Shown: one piece after another, positions 1 to 7,743 of the stretch
Layout: each line of letters starts with the position of its first letter
Numbering within the stretch: position 1 is the stretch's first letter
Source: Lysobacterales bacterium
Lineage (GTDB): Bacteria; Pseudomonadota; Gammaproteobacteria; Xanthomonadales; SZUA-36
NCBI GenBank assembly: GCA_013042835.1
Contig: JABDPJ010000181.1
Coordinates: forward strand, 1-43,602
Direction of reading: 5' to 3'
DNA length: 43,602 nucleotides
Position numbers and translations under genes: made by a program
The notes under the pieces: model-generated
Seen by the model: the letters and a program-made list of their open reading frames with translations, nothing else
Told to the model about the DNA's origin: nothing
The model's database searches: none

Positions 1-87
1 GTCGAAAGAGACCCCTATTTCAGGGGCTGGCTGTACCGCATACTACCGTCAAATCCGGCCAGCGATCTGCGCTGGTTAAGTCAGTAG
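1..87 (+). CDS. C-terminal end of an unidentified protein (cut by window edge)
   Basis: Frame 1 is open from the first base to a TAG at 85-87 and encodes 28 residues, ending in PSNPASDLRWLSQ after an aromatic-rich stretch (DPYFRGWLYR). The composition looks like real protein, and the stop falls just before the convergent ampG gene, as expected for the tail of a plus-strand gene. I do not recognise the family. With only 28 residues, a chance open frame cannot be excluded. Confidence 0.35.
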   Translation, partial: VERDPYFRGWLYRILPSNPASDLRWLSQ

Positions 88-115
88 CAGGAGGCATCAC
101 CCCCGCTGACACGGA

Positions 116-1387
116 TCAGCGATCTTCATTCCATGGCGCTACCTTGAAAAGCAGCAGCATGCCCGGAATCGCCACCACGGTGCAAAGAATGAAGAACTGC
201 GTATAGCCCACGGCTTCGATAATGAAGCCGGTCGAGGCGTTGGCAAAGGTCCTCGGCACGGCGATAAAACTGCTGAACAGGGCAAACTGGGTCGCCGTAA
301 AAGCCTTGCTGGTTTCACGCGCCATGTAGGCCGTCAGGGCAATCGAACCGAGCCCGACGCCAAGGTATTCACCGCTCACGACGATAAACAGGCCAACCGG
401 TGAGTGACCGATGGTGCTCAACCACACGTAACCCAGAATGGTAACCATCTGGACAAAGCCAAACATCCACAGCGCCCGGTTGATGCTGACTTTTAACATG
501 ACGACGCCACCCAGAATACCACCGGCGATCACGGACCAGAGGGCGGCAGCCTTGGCAATCGAACCGATCTCGGTGCGGCTGAACCCCATGTCGAGGTAAA
601 ACGGTGTCGCCAAGGCCGTCGCCATGTTATCACCCAGCTTGTACAGGAACATGAAGGCGAGGATGGCGAGGCCGGCCTTGATGCCGCCTCGGGAAAAAAA
701 TTCGATAAATGGATCCAGTACCGCCTCGCGCAATGACGCCGGCGCCAGTGCATCATCACTGACTTCCTTGATGATCAGGGTGGTGACAATACCTATGACC
801 ATAAAGGCCGCGGTGACCCAATAGACCAGTGACCAGGGCAGATGATCAGACAGAATAAGCGCCAGCGAACCCGGCACCAATGAGGAGAGGCGGTATGCAT
901 TGACAAAAAACGAGGTACCGGTGCCCATTTCGTCATCCGCCAGCAACTCACGCCGGTAGGCGTCGATGACGATGTCCTGGCTGGCGCTGAAAAGCGCGAT
1001 GATAAAGACCGTGACGACAATGGCCTGCAGTGATACCGATGGATCAAATCGACCCAATGCCGCGATCGCGAAGAGCAAACCCACCTGGGTCAACAAGGCC
1101 CAACCCCGGCGCCTGCCGAGAAAGGGCAGCTTGTAGCGGTCCATCAGGGGTGACCAGGCAAACTTCCATGTATAGGGCAGAGAGACGAGCGCGAATAGAC
1201 CAATGGTTGCAAGATCGACCTCGTGACTGCGCAACCATGCCGGCACGAGTTGGAAGAGCACGTACAGCGGCATGCCCGAGGCAAAGCCCAGGAATACGCA
1301 AATAACCATCTTGCGGTTAAGCAGAATTTCCTGCCATCGCCTTCTGGTCACGGCATCACCTGCCTTACCCGCCTTTTCAGTTTTCAC
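116..1387 (-). CDS. ampG: AmpG-like muropeptide permease (MFS transporter)
   Basis: This 423-residue polytopic inner-membrane protein of the major facilitator superfamily has the AmpG signature near the N terminus: a short cytoplasmic tail, then FLGFASGMPLYVLF, the AWLR segment, and PLMDRYKLPFLGRRRGW after the second helix. The family imports GlcNAc-anhydroMurNAc peptides released by lytic transglycosylases for cell-wall recycling, and so controls beta-lactamase induction in species with AmpR/AmpC. About twelve hydrophobic helices can be counted. The start is GTG in the GTGA overlap with the stop of the upstream nuclease gene, which suggests translational coupling. The lytic transglycosylase mltB lies at the other end of the window. 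Confidence 0.9.
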   Translation of the reverse strand: MKTEKAGKAGDAVTRRRWQEILLNRKMVICVFLGFASGMPLYVLFQLVPAWLRSHEVDLATIGLFALVSLPYTWKFAWSPLMDRYKLPFLGRRRGWALLTQVGLLFAIAALGRFDPSVSLQAIVVTVFIIALFSASQDIVIDAYRRELLADDEMGTGTSFFVNAYRLSSLVPGSLALILSDHLPWSLVYWVTAAFMVIGIVTTLIIKEVSDDALAPASLREAVLDPFIEFFSRGGIKAGLAILAFMFLYKLGDNMATALATPFYLDMGFSRTEIGSIAKAAALWSVIAGGILGGVVMLKVSINRALWMFGFVQMVTILGYVWLSTIGHSPVGLFIVVSGEYLGVGLGSIALTAYMARETSKAFTATQFALFSSFIAVPRTFANASTGFIIEAVGYTQFFILCTVVAIPGMLLLFKVAPWNEDR

Positions 1388-2160
1388 CGGATTTGATAAT
1401 CGTAGTCGATCGTCAACGGTGCGTGGTCGGAAAAGCGTTCCTCTTTGTAAATTTCAACCGCCCTGGCGGTTACCGCTATCCCGGGCGTGGCTACATGGTA
1501 GTCAATCCGCCAGCCGGTATTGTTGGCCCAGGCCTGGCCGCGGTTTGACCACCAGGTATATTGATGCTCGCCACTCTCGACCTGGCGAAAGGCATCGACC
1601 ATGCCGACCGGCCCGAACAGTTCATCCATCCAGGCGCGCTCTTCGGGCAAAAACCCGGAATTCTTCTGATTGCCACGCCAGTTCTTGATATCGATCTTCT
1701 TGTGCGCGATGTTCCAGTCTCCGCAGATGACGTACTCGCGTCCCCCGGCCGCCATTTCCTTCAGCAACGGCTGCAGGTAATCCATGGTCCGGTACTTGAG
1801 CTGTTGACGTTCGTCTTTTGATGAGCCCGACTGCATGTACAGGGAGATCACGCTCAAATTGCCAAAATCCGCCCTCAGCCAACGCCCCTCTTCATCCATG
1901 ACGTCCCAGCCGATGCCATAGTGCACCTGGTCCGGTTCATGGGGTGTGTAAATCGCCACCCCGCTATAACCCTTTTTCCGGGCGTCGTGAAAGTATCGCT
2001 GATAGCCGGCGGGTGAAAATACCGGGTCATCCAACTGGTGTTCCTGGGCCTTGGTCTCCTGGATACAGACGACGTCGGCATTTTGCTTTTGCATCCAGTC
2101 AAAAAAGCCTTTGCGGGCGGCGGCGCGGATGCCGTTGGTGTTCACACTGATGATTCGCAT
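1384..2160 (-). CDS. xthA: Exodeoxyribonuclease III / Crc-family endonuclease with intact active site
   Basis: A 258-residue protein of the exonuclease-endonuclease-phosphatase superfamily. It begins MRIISVNTNGIRAA and keeps the metal and catalytic motifs of ExoIII: N7, E35 in IQETK, GDWNIAH (Asp and Asn), WRIDYH and the terminal SDHAPL. ExoIII acts on abasic sites and digests DNA 3' to 5' in base-excision repair. Overall length, the KNWR segment, the ERAW segment and the DYDYQ C terminus resemble Pseudomonas Crc, and the gene is divergent from pyrE as crc is there. Crc, as I recall it, has lost several of these residues and works with Hfq in catabolite repression, so a DNA-repair nuclease is the more likely role here. 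It is coupled to ampG downstream. Confidence 0.9.
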   Translation of the reverse strand: MRIISVNTNGIRAAARKGFFDWMQKQNADVVCIQETKAQEHQLDDPVFSPAGYQRYFHDARKKGYSGVAIYTPHEPDQVHYGIGWDVMDEEGRWLRADFGNLSVISLYMQSGSSKDERQQLKYRTMDYLQPLLKEMAAGGREYVICGDWNIAHKKIDIKNWRGNQKNSGFLPEERAWMDELFGPVGMVDAFRQVESGEHQYTWWSNRGQAWANNTGWRIDYHVATPGIAVTARAVEIYKEERFSDHAPLTIDYDYQIR

Positions 2161-2274
2161 CGAGAAAGTTTCTTCTGTTTCTGATTAGGCAGGAACGCAG
2201 CATAACCGCACTTGCTTCTGTTGTCATGAGCGAAGCGTATTGCAGCGCGGGCAATGCCGCGAGATACTTCCGGC
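2161..2274. promoter_or_regulatory. Divergent intergenic region, xthA/pyrE
   Basis: These 114 bases separate two divergently transcribed genes and must hold both promoters. I found no convincing -35/-10 pair on either strand. An in-frame upstream ATG at 2254 would lengthen PyrE by seven residues, but neither it nor 2275 has a good ribosome binding site. Confidence 0.4.
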
Positions 2275-2916
2275 ATGCAAAACTACAAACAGAAGTTTTT
2301 CGAACTTGCCATGGCGCGCGGCAACCTCAAATTTGGTGAATTTACACTGAAATCAGGCCGTGTCAGCCCTTATTTTTTCAATGCCGGCGGTTTTGACGAT
2401 GGCCGCAGCCTCGAAGTTCTGGCTGATTGCTACGCCCAGGCCGTACTCGACGCCGGTGTCAGCTTCGATATGCTGTTCGGCCCTGCCTACAAGGGCATAC
2501 CGCTGGCCGCTGGCATCGCCATCATGCTGAACGCCAGCCACGGCAGAAATATTCCCTTTGCCTACAATCGCAAGGAAGCCAAGGATCATGGCGAAGGCGG
2601 CAGCCTGGTCGGCGCCGAGCTGTCGGGAAATGTGCTGATCACCGATGACGTGATATCCGCCGGCACGTCGGTGCGTGAATCCATCAACTGGATTACCCGG
2701 GCCGGCGCGAGAGCCTGCGGCGTTGCCATTGCGCTGGACCGGCAGGAGCGTGGCCAGGGTAAAATGTCTGCTGCACAGGAGGTCACCAATGAATTTGGTA
2801 TTCCTGTCATAGCCATCGCCGGTCTCGAAGACCTGATCGAATTCCTTGAAAGTCAATCTGTTGCAGATATCGACATTGAGGCCATTCGGCGGTATCGTAA
2901 GGCGTATGGAATCTAA
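2275..2916 (+). CDS. pyrE: Orotate phosphoribosyltransferase
   Basis: PyrE joins orotate to PRPP to give orotidine 5'-monophosphate, the fifth step of UMP synthesis. The product of the next step, PyrF, is encoded 8 kb downstream on the same strand. With the start at 2275 (MQNYKQKFFE) the protein has 213 residues, the E. coli length, and aligns from its first residues. Family motifs are LKFGEFTLKSGR..SPYFFNAG, LFGPAYKGIP, the flexible loop with FNRKEAKDHGEGG-type sequence (here YNRKEAKDHGEGG), and the PRPP-binding motif VLITDDVISAGTS. An ATG at 2254 would add seven unconserved residues and is less likely. The gene overlaps the following DUF4124 gene by 11 bases. Confidence 0.97.
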   Translation: MQNYKQKFFELAMARGNLKFGEFTLKSGRVSPYFFNAGGFDDGRSLEVLADCYAQAVLDAGVSFDMLFGPAYKGIPLAAGIAIMLNASHGRNIPFAYNRKEAKDHGEGGSLVGAELSGNVLITDDVISAGTSVRESINWITRAGARACGVAIALDRQERGQGKMSAAQEVTNEFGIPVIAIAGLEDLIEFLESQSVADIDIEAIRRYRKAYGI

Positions 2917-3571
2917 GCAATGGATTGTGGCGATTTTAGTCGCCGGTATATTTTCCCTCGCAGCCTCCCCGCTGGCTGCAGATACTTACCGCTGGAAAGA
3001 CAAGGACGGCAAAGTCCATTACGGTGCTGCAGTACCGGCTGAGTATGCCGACCAGCCCTACGATATCCTCAATGATGCCGGTATGGTCATCGACCGGGTC
3101 GAAGACACCTCCGTACCGATTGAAGTCATCGCCAAGGAAAAAATAAAGGAGAAGCGGAAACCGCTGATTTCGGAAGAAGAACGACGGATCCAGTCTGATC
3201 GTCTGCTGGTCATCCAGTACCGCTCAGAGGAAGACATTAGCACGGCCCTTGAACTGCAGATCGCACAGCTGGGTTATGATTTTAAGATTACTAACCAGTC
3301 ATACGACAGCACCAACAAGGCCATCCGGGACCAGATCCGGCAGGCTGCCGACCAGCAAAGGGCAAACCTGCCCATCAGTGAAGAACAGCAAAAAGCCATT
3401 GCTCAACTCTATGCCCGGCGTGCCCATGATGAACAAAAGAGGGCCGCCATGAAACGCCGGGAAAACCGCATTCGTGAGCGCTTTCAGAAAGATCTCGAGC
3501 GCTACCGTTTCCTGACTTCAGGTAACGAAGCAAGCGAAGAAGCCGGCGAAGAGCAGGTGGATCAGGGCTAA
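2906..3571 (+). CDS. DUF4124-domain secreted protein
   Basis: A 221-residue protein with an N-terminal signal peptide (hydrophobic core IVAILVAGIFSLAASPLAA, likely cleavage before DTYRW). It is followed by the short DUF4124 motif, TYRWKDKDGKVHYGAAVP, a pattern common in proteobacterial periplasmic proteins of unknown function. The rest is charged and predicted helical or coiled coil (about residues 85-205, rich in K, E, R and Q), ending in an acidic tail. The start at 2906 lies inside the last codons of pyrE and is preceded by a purine-rich AAGG; an upstream in-frame start would remove the signal peptide from the N terminus. It is probably co-transcribed with pyrE. Function is unknown. Confidence 0.8.
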   Translation: MESKQWIVAILVAGIFSLAASPLAADTYRWKDKDGKVHYGAAVPAEYADQPYDILNDAGMVIDRVEDTSVPIEVIAKEKIKEKRKPLISEEERRIQSDRLLVIQYRSEEDISTALELQIAQLGYDFKITNQSYDSTNKAIRDQIRQAADQQRANLPISEEQQKAIAQLYARRAHDEQKRAAMKRRENRIRERFQKDLERYRFLTSGNEASEEAGEEQVDQG

Positions 3572-3589
3572 TACCCTTCAGCCAGCCTG

Positions 3590-4327
3590 ATGTTAACCCG
3601 CTGTCCACAGTGTAAAACCGTTCACCCGCTCAGCGCCGCCGAGCTGTCCCACGCCCGCGGCCTGGTGCAGTGCGGACACTGTGGCAGAAGTTTCAGCGCA
3701 TTGAGCTTTCTTTTCGACGAATGGCCTGCGGGTGCGGCCCATGGACCCGCGAAAGGGTCCAACGTCGTTCCGCCAATATTAGCAGGTACTAAAGCCGAGA
3801 AGAGCACGGAAGATGCCGAAGCCTCCAACGCTGACCGGACCGAAGAAGCGGCGAGCGAACCCGGGCAACTGGCCTGGGGCCTGGCCGTAGTCTTACTGGC
3901 CCTGCTGACCGTTGCCAACGCCGCCTGGACTTTCCGTGAACCGCTGGCGGAAAAGACCGGTTTTAACCTTTGGCATCAGCAAGCAGACAGTTCGGAGCTG
4001 GAGCAGGACGGCCTGCTCAAAGACCCGCAAAGCATTCAGTTGATAAGCCGCGACATGCACACCCACCCGACACGCTCGGGTATCCTGGTGTTGAGCCTGA
4101 CCTTTGTGAACCTGGCGCAGCGCAGCCAGGTCTTTCCGGACCTGGAGATCACCTTGCTCGATGCGGCTAACCAGGCCGTCGCGCGGCGCCGGCTCCTGCC
4201 GGACGAATACCTGCGTACCGGGGCAGATACAACGGCCGGATTGGCGGCGGATGTGTACCTGCCGGTCCTGCTCGAGTTCGGCGATCCCGGCGACCAGGCC
4301 GTTGGCTTCGAAATCCGCTTTCTTTAA
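3590..4327 (+). CDS. Zinc-ribbon (MJ0042-type) and DUF3426 membrane protein
   Basis: A 245-residue protein with an N-terminal zinc ribbon (C5, C8, C28, C31: CPQC...CGHC), a low-complexity acidic linker (about 60-90), one transmembrane helix (about 93-114, WGLAVVLLALLTVANAAWTF) and a C-terminal DUF3426 domain. Function is unknown. In Pseudomonas and relatives this family sits upstream of dusB-fis. Here fis follows directly after a 174-base gap and dusB is absent. The gene lies 18 bases after the DUF4124 gene and probably shares its transcript. Confidence 0.85.
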   Translation: MLTRCPQCKTVHPLSAAELSHARGLVQCGHCGRSFSALSFLFDEWPAGAAHGPAKGSNVVPPILAGTKAEKSTEDAEASNADRTEEAASEPGQLAWGLAVVLLALLTVANAAWTFREPLAEKTGFNLWHQQADSSELEQDGLLKDPQSIQLISRDMHTHPTRSGILVLSLTFVNLAQRSQVFPDLEITLLDAANQAVARRRLLPDEYLRTGADTTAGLAADVYLPVLLEFGDPGDQAVGFEIRFL

Positions 4328-4501
4328 CATTCACCGCTGGTAACCAGAAGATTTCAGTGCAGGCCGGGGCAACTCTGCCCGAAATTTATTTGCAGCGAAT
4401 TTTTGCTTTTCAGACAAGAATTAAGCAGCCTTCACCGGATCAAATATGTTAGTGTAAATGATTCATTTTGACTCACCCGTAAACGACTATTTGAAGACAC
4501 C
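4328..4501 (+). promoter_or_regulatory. fis upstream region with weak hairpin
   Basis: This 174-base non-coding gap becomes AT-rich from about 4380 on, in contrast to the flanking genes, and probably carries the fis promoter. A small hairpin (GGGCA 4367-4371 with TGCCC 4376-4380) is followed by GAAATTTATTT and could weakly terminate the upstream transcript. No -35/-10 pair was good enough to call. Confidence 0.4.
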
Positions 4502-4783
4502 ATGAACGCAGACTCCGAGCATCCGATCCCGCTGAGGCAACACGTCGAGAAAACCATTAGCCGATACCTTAAAGACATGGGCAACACCGCCCCGGAGAAC
4601 CTCTACCAGATGCTGCTGGCCGAGGTCGAGCCGCCGCTGATTGGAGAAGTTTTGCGCTACACGGGTGGCAACCAGTCGCGGGCTGCCAGCATGCTCGGCA
4701 TTACCCGTAATACCCTGCGCACCAAGATGCAACGTTATTCCATAACCGCGCAACCCTCGCGGATTACCCGCTTGCGACGATGA
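4502..4783 (+). CDS. fis: DNA-binding protein Fis
   Basis: Fis is a small homodimeric nucleoid protein that bends DNA and regulates rRNA and tRNA promoters, recombination and replication origins. The 93-residue product has the family core YQMLLAEVEPPLIGEVLRYTGGNQSRAA (split by the usual helix positions) and the C-terminal helix-turn-helix SMLGITRNTLRTKMQRY. After the point where E. coli Fis ends, the protein continues for about a dozen residues with several arginines (QPSRITRLRR), an unusual basic tail that might add DNA contacts. It is followed by purH and purD, as in Pseudomonas, but the usual partner dusB is not upstream. Confidence 0.95.
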   Translation: MNADSEHPIPLRQHVEKTISRYLKDMGNTAPENLYQMLLAEVEPPLIGEVLRYTGGNQSRAASMLGITRNTLRTKMQRYSITAQPSRITRLRR

Positions 4784-4857
4784 CCCCCGCCTTGCCTGCT
4801 TATACTGAACGGGGACCCGCAGTATTTTGATCCACTTGCTTAACTAAAGAGCTCCAA

Positions 4858-6423
4858 ATGCCCTCAAACAACAAATTTGCGCTTATCAGCGTGTCTGACA
4901 AGACCGGTGTCGCAGAATTCGCCAGTCAACTGATTGGCCTCGGCTTCACCCTGCTCAGTACCGGCGGTACGAAAAAGCTGCTGTCAGAGGCCGGCCTGGT
5001 GGTTACCGGTGTCAGTGAACATACCGGATTCGCCGAAATCATGGATGGCCGCGTCAAAACCCTGCACCCCCGCGTTCATGGCGGCATCCTCGGCCGCGCG
5101 CAGGACGCTGCTGTCATGGCAGCACAGGACATTCCGCCAATCGACATCGTTGTCGTCAACCTCTATCCGTTCGAGGCGGTCACATCGGACGAGAATTGCA
5201 GCCTGGAAGACGCCATTGAAAACATCGATATAGGTGGCCCGGCGATGGTACGCGCTGCAGCCAAGAACCATGCCAGGGTCGCGGTGGTGGTTGATCCGGA
5301 TGACTACCCGGTGGTCGCGGATGAACTCGCCTCGACAGGCTTGGTTTCAGCGGCAACACGGTTTGCATTGGCCACCAGGGCTTTTGCACACACCGCCCGC
5401 TACGACGGACTCGTGGCAGCGTATCTCAGCCAGAGAAAGCCTGGCGCTGAACAGGCGGAAGGCCTGCCGGAATACCTGACACCGCAGTTTAAAAACAGGC
5501 AGGTGCTGCGCTATGGAGAGAACCCGCACCAGGCGGCCGGTTTTTATGTCGAATCGGGTGTCGAACCGGCAGGTATCGCGGCCGCTGAACAACTGCAGGG
5601 CAAAGCGTTGTCCTATAACAATATCAATGACGCGGATGCCGCGCTGGAGTGCGTCAGTCAATTCGAGCAGGGCGCTGCCTGCGTTATCGTCAAGCACGCC
5701 AATCCCTGCGGCGTGGCCGTTGGCGATAGCATGACCGATGCCTACCTGAACGCTTTTGCAACAGACCCGGTCTCGAGTTTTGGCGGCATTATCGCTTTCA
5801 ATGGCCCGGTCCGGACCGAAACCGCATCAAGCATCGTCGACAAGCAGTTCGTTGAAGTGGTTATTGCCCCCAGCTTCAGCGACGGTGCACTGGAAAGCTT
5901 CGCCAGCAAGCCGAATGTACGCTTGCTGCGCAGCGGCGGAGAGGAACTGCCGGTCAACAGTTTGCACTACCAGCGCGTGTCAGGCGGGTTGTTGGTGCAG
6001 CAAAAAGACGCTGACAGGGTAGCCACGAGTGACTGCCGCTGCGTCAGCGACCGCGAACCGACACAGCAGGAGTGGCTGGACATGCTGTTTGCCTGGAAGG
6101 TTGCCCGCATGGCCAAGTCCAACGCCATCGTCTATGCCGCCGGGGGCCGCACGCTCGGGGTCGGTGCAGGCCAGATGAGCCGCGTGGATTCAGCCCGAAT
6201 AGCACGCTGGAAGGCGGTGGATGCCGGCCTGGAACTGGCTGGCGCGGCTATGGCCTCGGACGCATTCTTTCCATTCAGGGATGGCATTGACACGGCAGCC
6301 GAAGCCGGTATCAAGGCCGTGATCCAGCCTGGTGGATCGATGCGGGATGAGGAAGTCATCGCCGCCGCCAATGAGCATGGCATCGCCATGGTATTCACCG
6401 GCATTCGCCACTTCAGACACTAG
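4858..6423 (+). CDS. purH: Bifunctional AICAR formyltransferase / IMP cyclohydrolase
   Basis: PurH performs the last two steps of IMP synthesis: formylation of AICAR with 10-formyl-tetrahydrofolate and ring closure. The 521-residue protein has the N-terminal MGS-like cyclohydrolase domain ([46 protein letters not shown]). The C-terminal transformylase domain includes the catalytic KHANPCG motif (K279, H280), then DPVSSFGG and the closing [13 protein letters not shown]. Length is normal. It is followed after 10 bases by purD. The start ATG is preceded by AAAGAG. Confidence 0.98.
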   Translation: MPSNNKFALISVSDKTGVAEFASQLIGLGFTLLSTGGTKKLLSEAGLVVTGVSEHTGFAEIMDGRVKTLHPRVHGGILGRAQDAAVMAAQDIPPIDIVVVNLYPFEAVTSDENCSLEDAIENIDIGGPAMVRAAAKNHARVAVVVDPDDYPVVADELASTGLVSAATRFALATRAFAHTARYDGLVAAYLSQRKPGAEQAEGLPEYLTPQFKNRQVLRYGENPHQAAGFYVESGVEPAGIAAAEQLQGKALSYNNINDADAALECVSQFEQGAACVIVKHANPCGVAVGDSMTDAYLNAFATDPVSSFGGIIAFNGPVRTETASSIVDKQFVEVVIAPSFSDGALESFASKPNVRLLRSGGEELPVNSLHYQRVSGGLLVQQKDADRVATSDCRCVSDREPTQQEWLDMLFAWKVARMAKSNAIVYAAGGRTLGVGAGQMSRVDSARIARWKAVDAGLELAGAAMASDAFFPFRDGIDTAAEAGIKAVIQPGGSMRDEEVIAAANEHGIAMVFTGIRHFRH

Positions 6424-6433
6424 GGAGCAAACA

Positions 6434-7741
6434 ATGGATGTATTGATCGTTGGTAGTGGCGGCCGCGAACATGCCCTGGCATGGCAAGCCGCTCAATCCG
6501 AAAACACCGGCACTGTTTATGTTGCGCCGGGCAACGCCGGCACCAGCCTTGAAACCGGCGTGCAAAACGTAGCTGTCAACGCCGAAGATATCGAAGGATT
6601 GCTGGATTTTGCCCGCGAGCGCAATATTGGCCTGACCATCGTCGGGCCCGAGGCGCCTCTCGTGGCGGGCATCGTGGATCAATTCAGCGCCGCAGGCTTA
6701 CCCTGTTTTGGTCCAACTGCCGCAGCGGCCCAACTGGAGGGTTCCAAGGCCTTTGCGAAAGACTTCATGGCCCGCCACGGTATCCCCACAGCTGCCTACG
6801 GAAACTTTACGGACATCGAGGCCGCACTGGCTTTCATCCGTACGCATGGCGCGCCCATCGTCGTTAAGGCCGATGGCCTGGCCGCCGGCAAGGGCGTCAT
6901 TATTGCGCAAACCATCGAAGCAGCTGAAACGGCTGCCAGGGACATGCTGGCGGGTAATGCGTTTGGCGAGGCCGGTCACAGGGTGGTCATTGAAGAATTT
7001 CTCACCGGCGAGGAAGCCAGCTTTATCGTCATGGCGGATGGCGAACATATATTGCCACTGGCCACCAGCCAGGATCACAAGGCGAGGGACGAAGGTGACC
7101 TGGGCCCCAATACCGGCGGCATGGGCGCCTATTCACCTGCACCCGTGATCGATGAAGCGTTACATCAACGTGCCATGGACACCGTGATTCGGCCGACTGT
7201 GCGCGGGATGGCCGAACAGGGCATGCCGTTCACCGGTTTCCTGTACGCCGGCTTGATGATATCGCCCGACGGAGAAACCAAGGTGCTCGAGTTCAACGTG
7301 CGCTTCGGCGATCCGGAAACCCAGCCGATCATGATGCGCCTGCAATCCGATCTCAGCGGCTTGTGCCTTGCTGCGGTCCAGGGTCAGTTGGACCAGGCAG
7401 AAGCCGCATGGGACCCACGACCGGCGCTCGGTGTTGTCATGGCGGCCGGCGGCTACCCAGGCAGTTACTCCAAGGGCCAGGCAATTTCCGGCCTGGATGA
7501 CGCGAACCGGGGGACGACACGGGTATTTCACGCAGGAACACAAATGCAGGACGGCGAAATCGTGGCGTCAGGCGGCAGGGTATTGTGCGTTTGCGCCCTG
7601 GCGGACAACGTCAGCGATGCCGCCGCTGCAGCCTATTCCGGCTGCGAAAAAATCCATTGGGACGGCGCATTTTTCAGGCGTGACATCGGCTACCGCGCCA
7701 TCGCCAGGGAACGAGCGGAAACCGCAGGCGGCCAAAGCTGA
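6434..7741 (+). CDS. purD: Phosphoribosylamine-glycine ligase (GAR synthetase)
   Basis: PurD couples 5-phosphoribosylamine and glycine using ATP, the second step of purine synthesis. The 435-residue ATP-grasp protein starts [17 protein letters not shown], and has [12 protein letters not shown], the GEEASF segment, [22 protein letters not shown] (read as adjoining motifs) and the metal-binding [13 protein letters not shown] near residue 286. The start at 6434 is chosen because the GGREHA motif must lie near the N terminus and TAGGGAG provides a ribosome binding site; an open frame extends further upstream into purH but is not conserved. uvrD starts two bases after the stop codon. Confidence 0.98.
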   Translation: MDVLIVGSGGREHALAWQAAQSENTGTVYVAPGNAGTSLETGVQNVAVNAEDIEGLLDFARERNIGLTIVGPEAPLVAGIVDQFSAAGLPCFGPTAAAAQLEGSKAFAKDFMARHGIPTAAYGNFTDIEAALAFIRTHGAPIVVKADGLAAGKGVIIAQTIEAAETAARDMLAGNAFGEAGHRVVIEEFLTGEEASFIVMADGEHILPLATSQDHKARDEGDLGPNTGGMGAYSPAPVIDEALHQRAMDTVIRPTVRGMAEQGMPFTGFLYAGLMISPDGETKVLEFNVRFGDPETQPIMMRLQSDLSGLCLAAVQGQLDQAEAAWDPRPALGVVMAAGGYPGSYSKGQAISGLDDANRGTTRVFHAGTQMQDGEIVASGGRVLCVCALADNVSDAAAAAYSGCEKIHWDGAFFRRDIGYRAIARERAETAGGQS

Positions 7742-7743
7742 AG

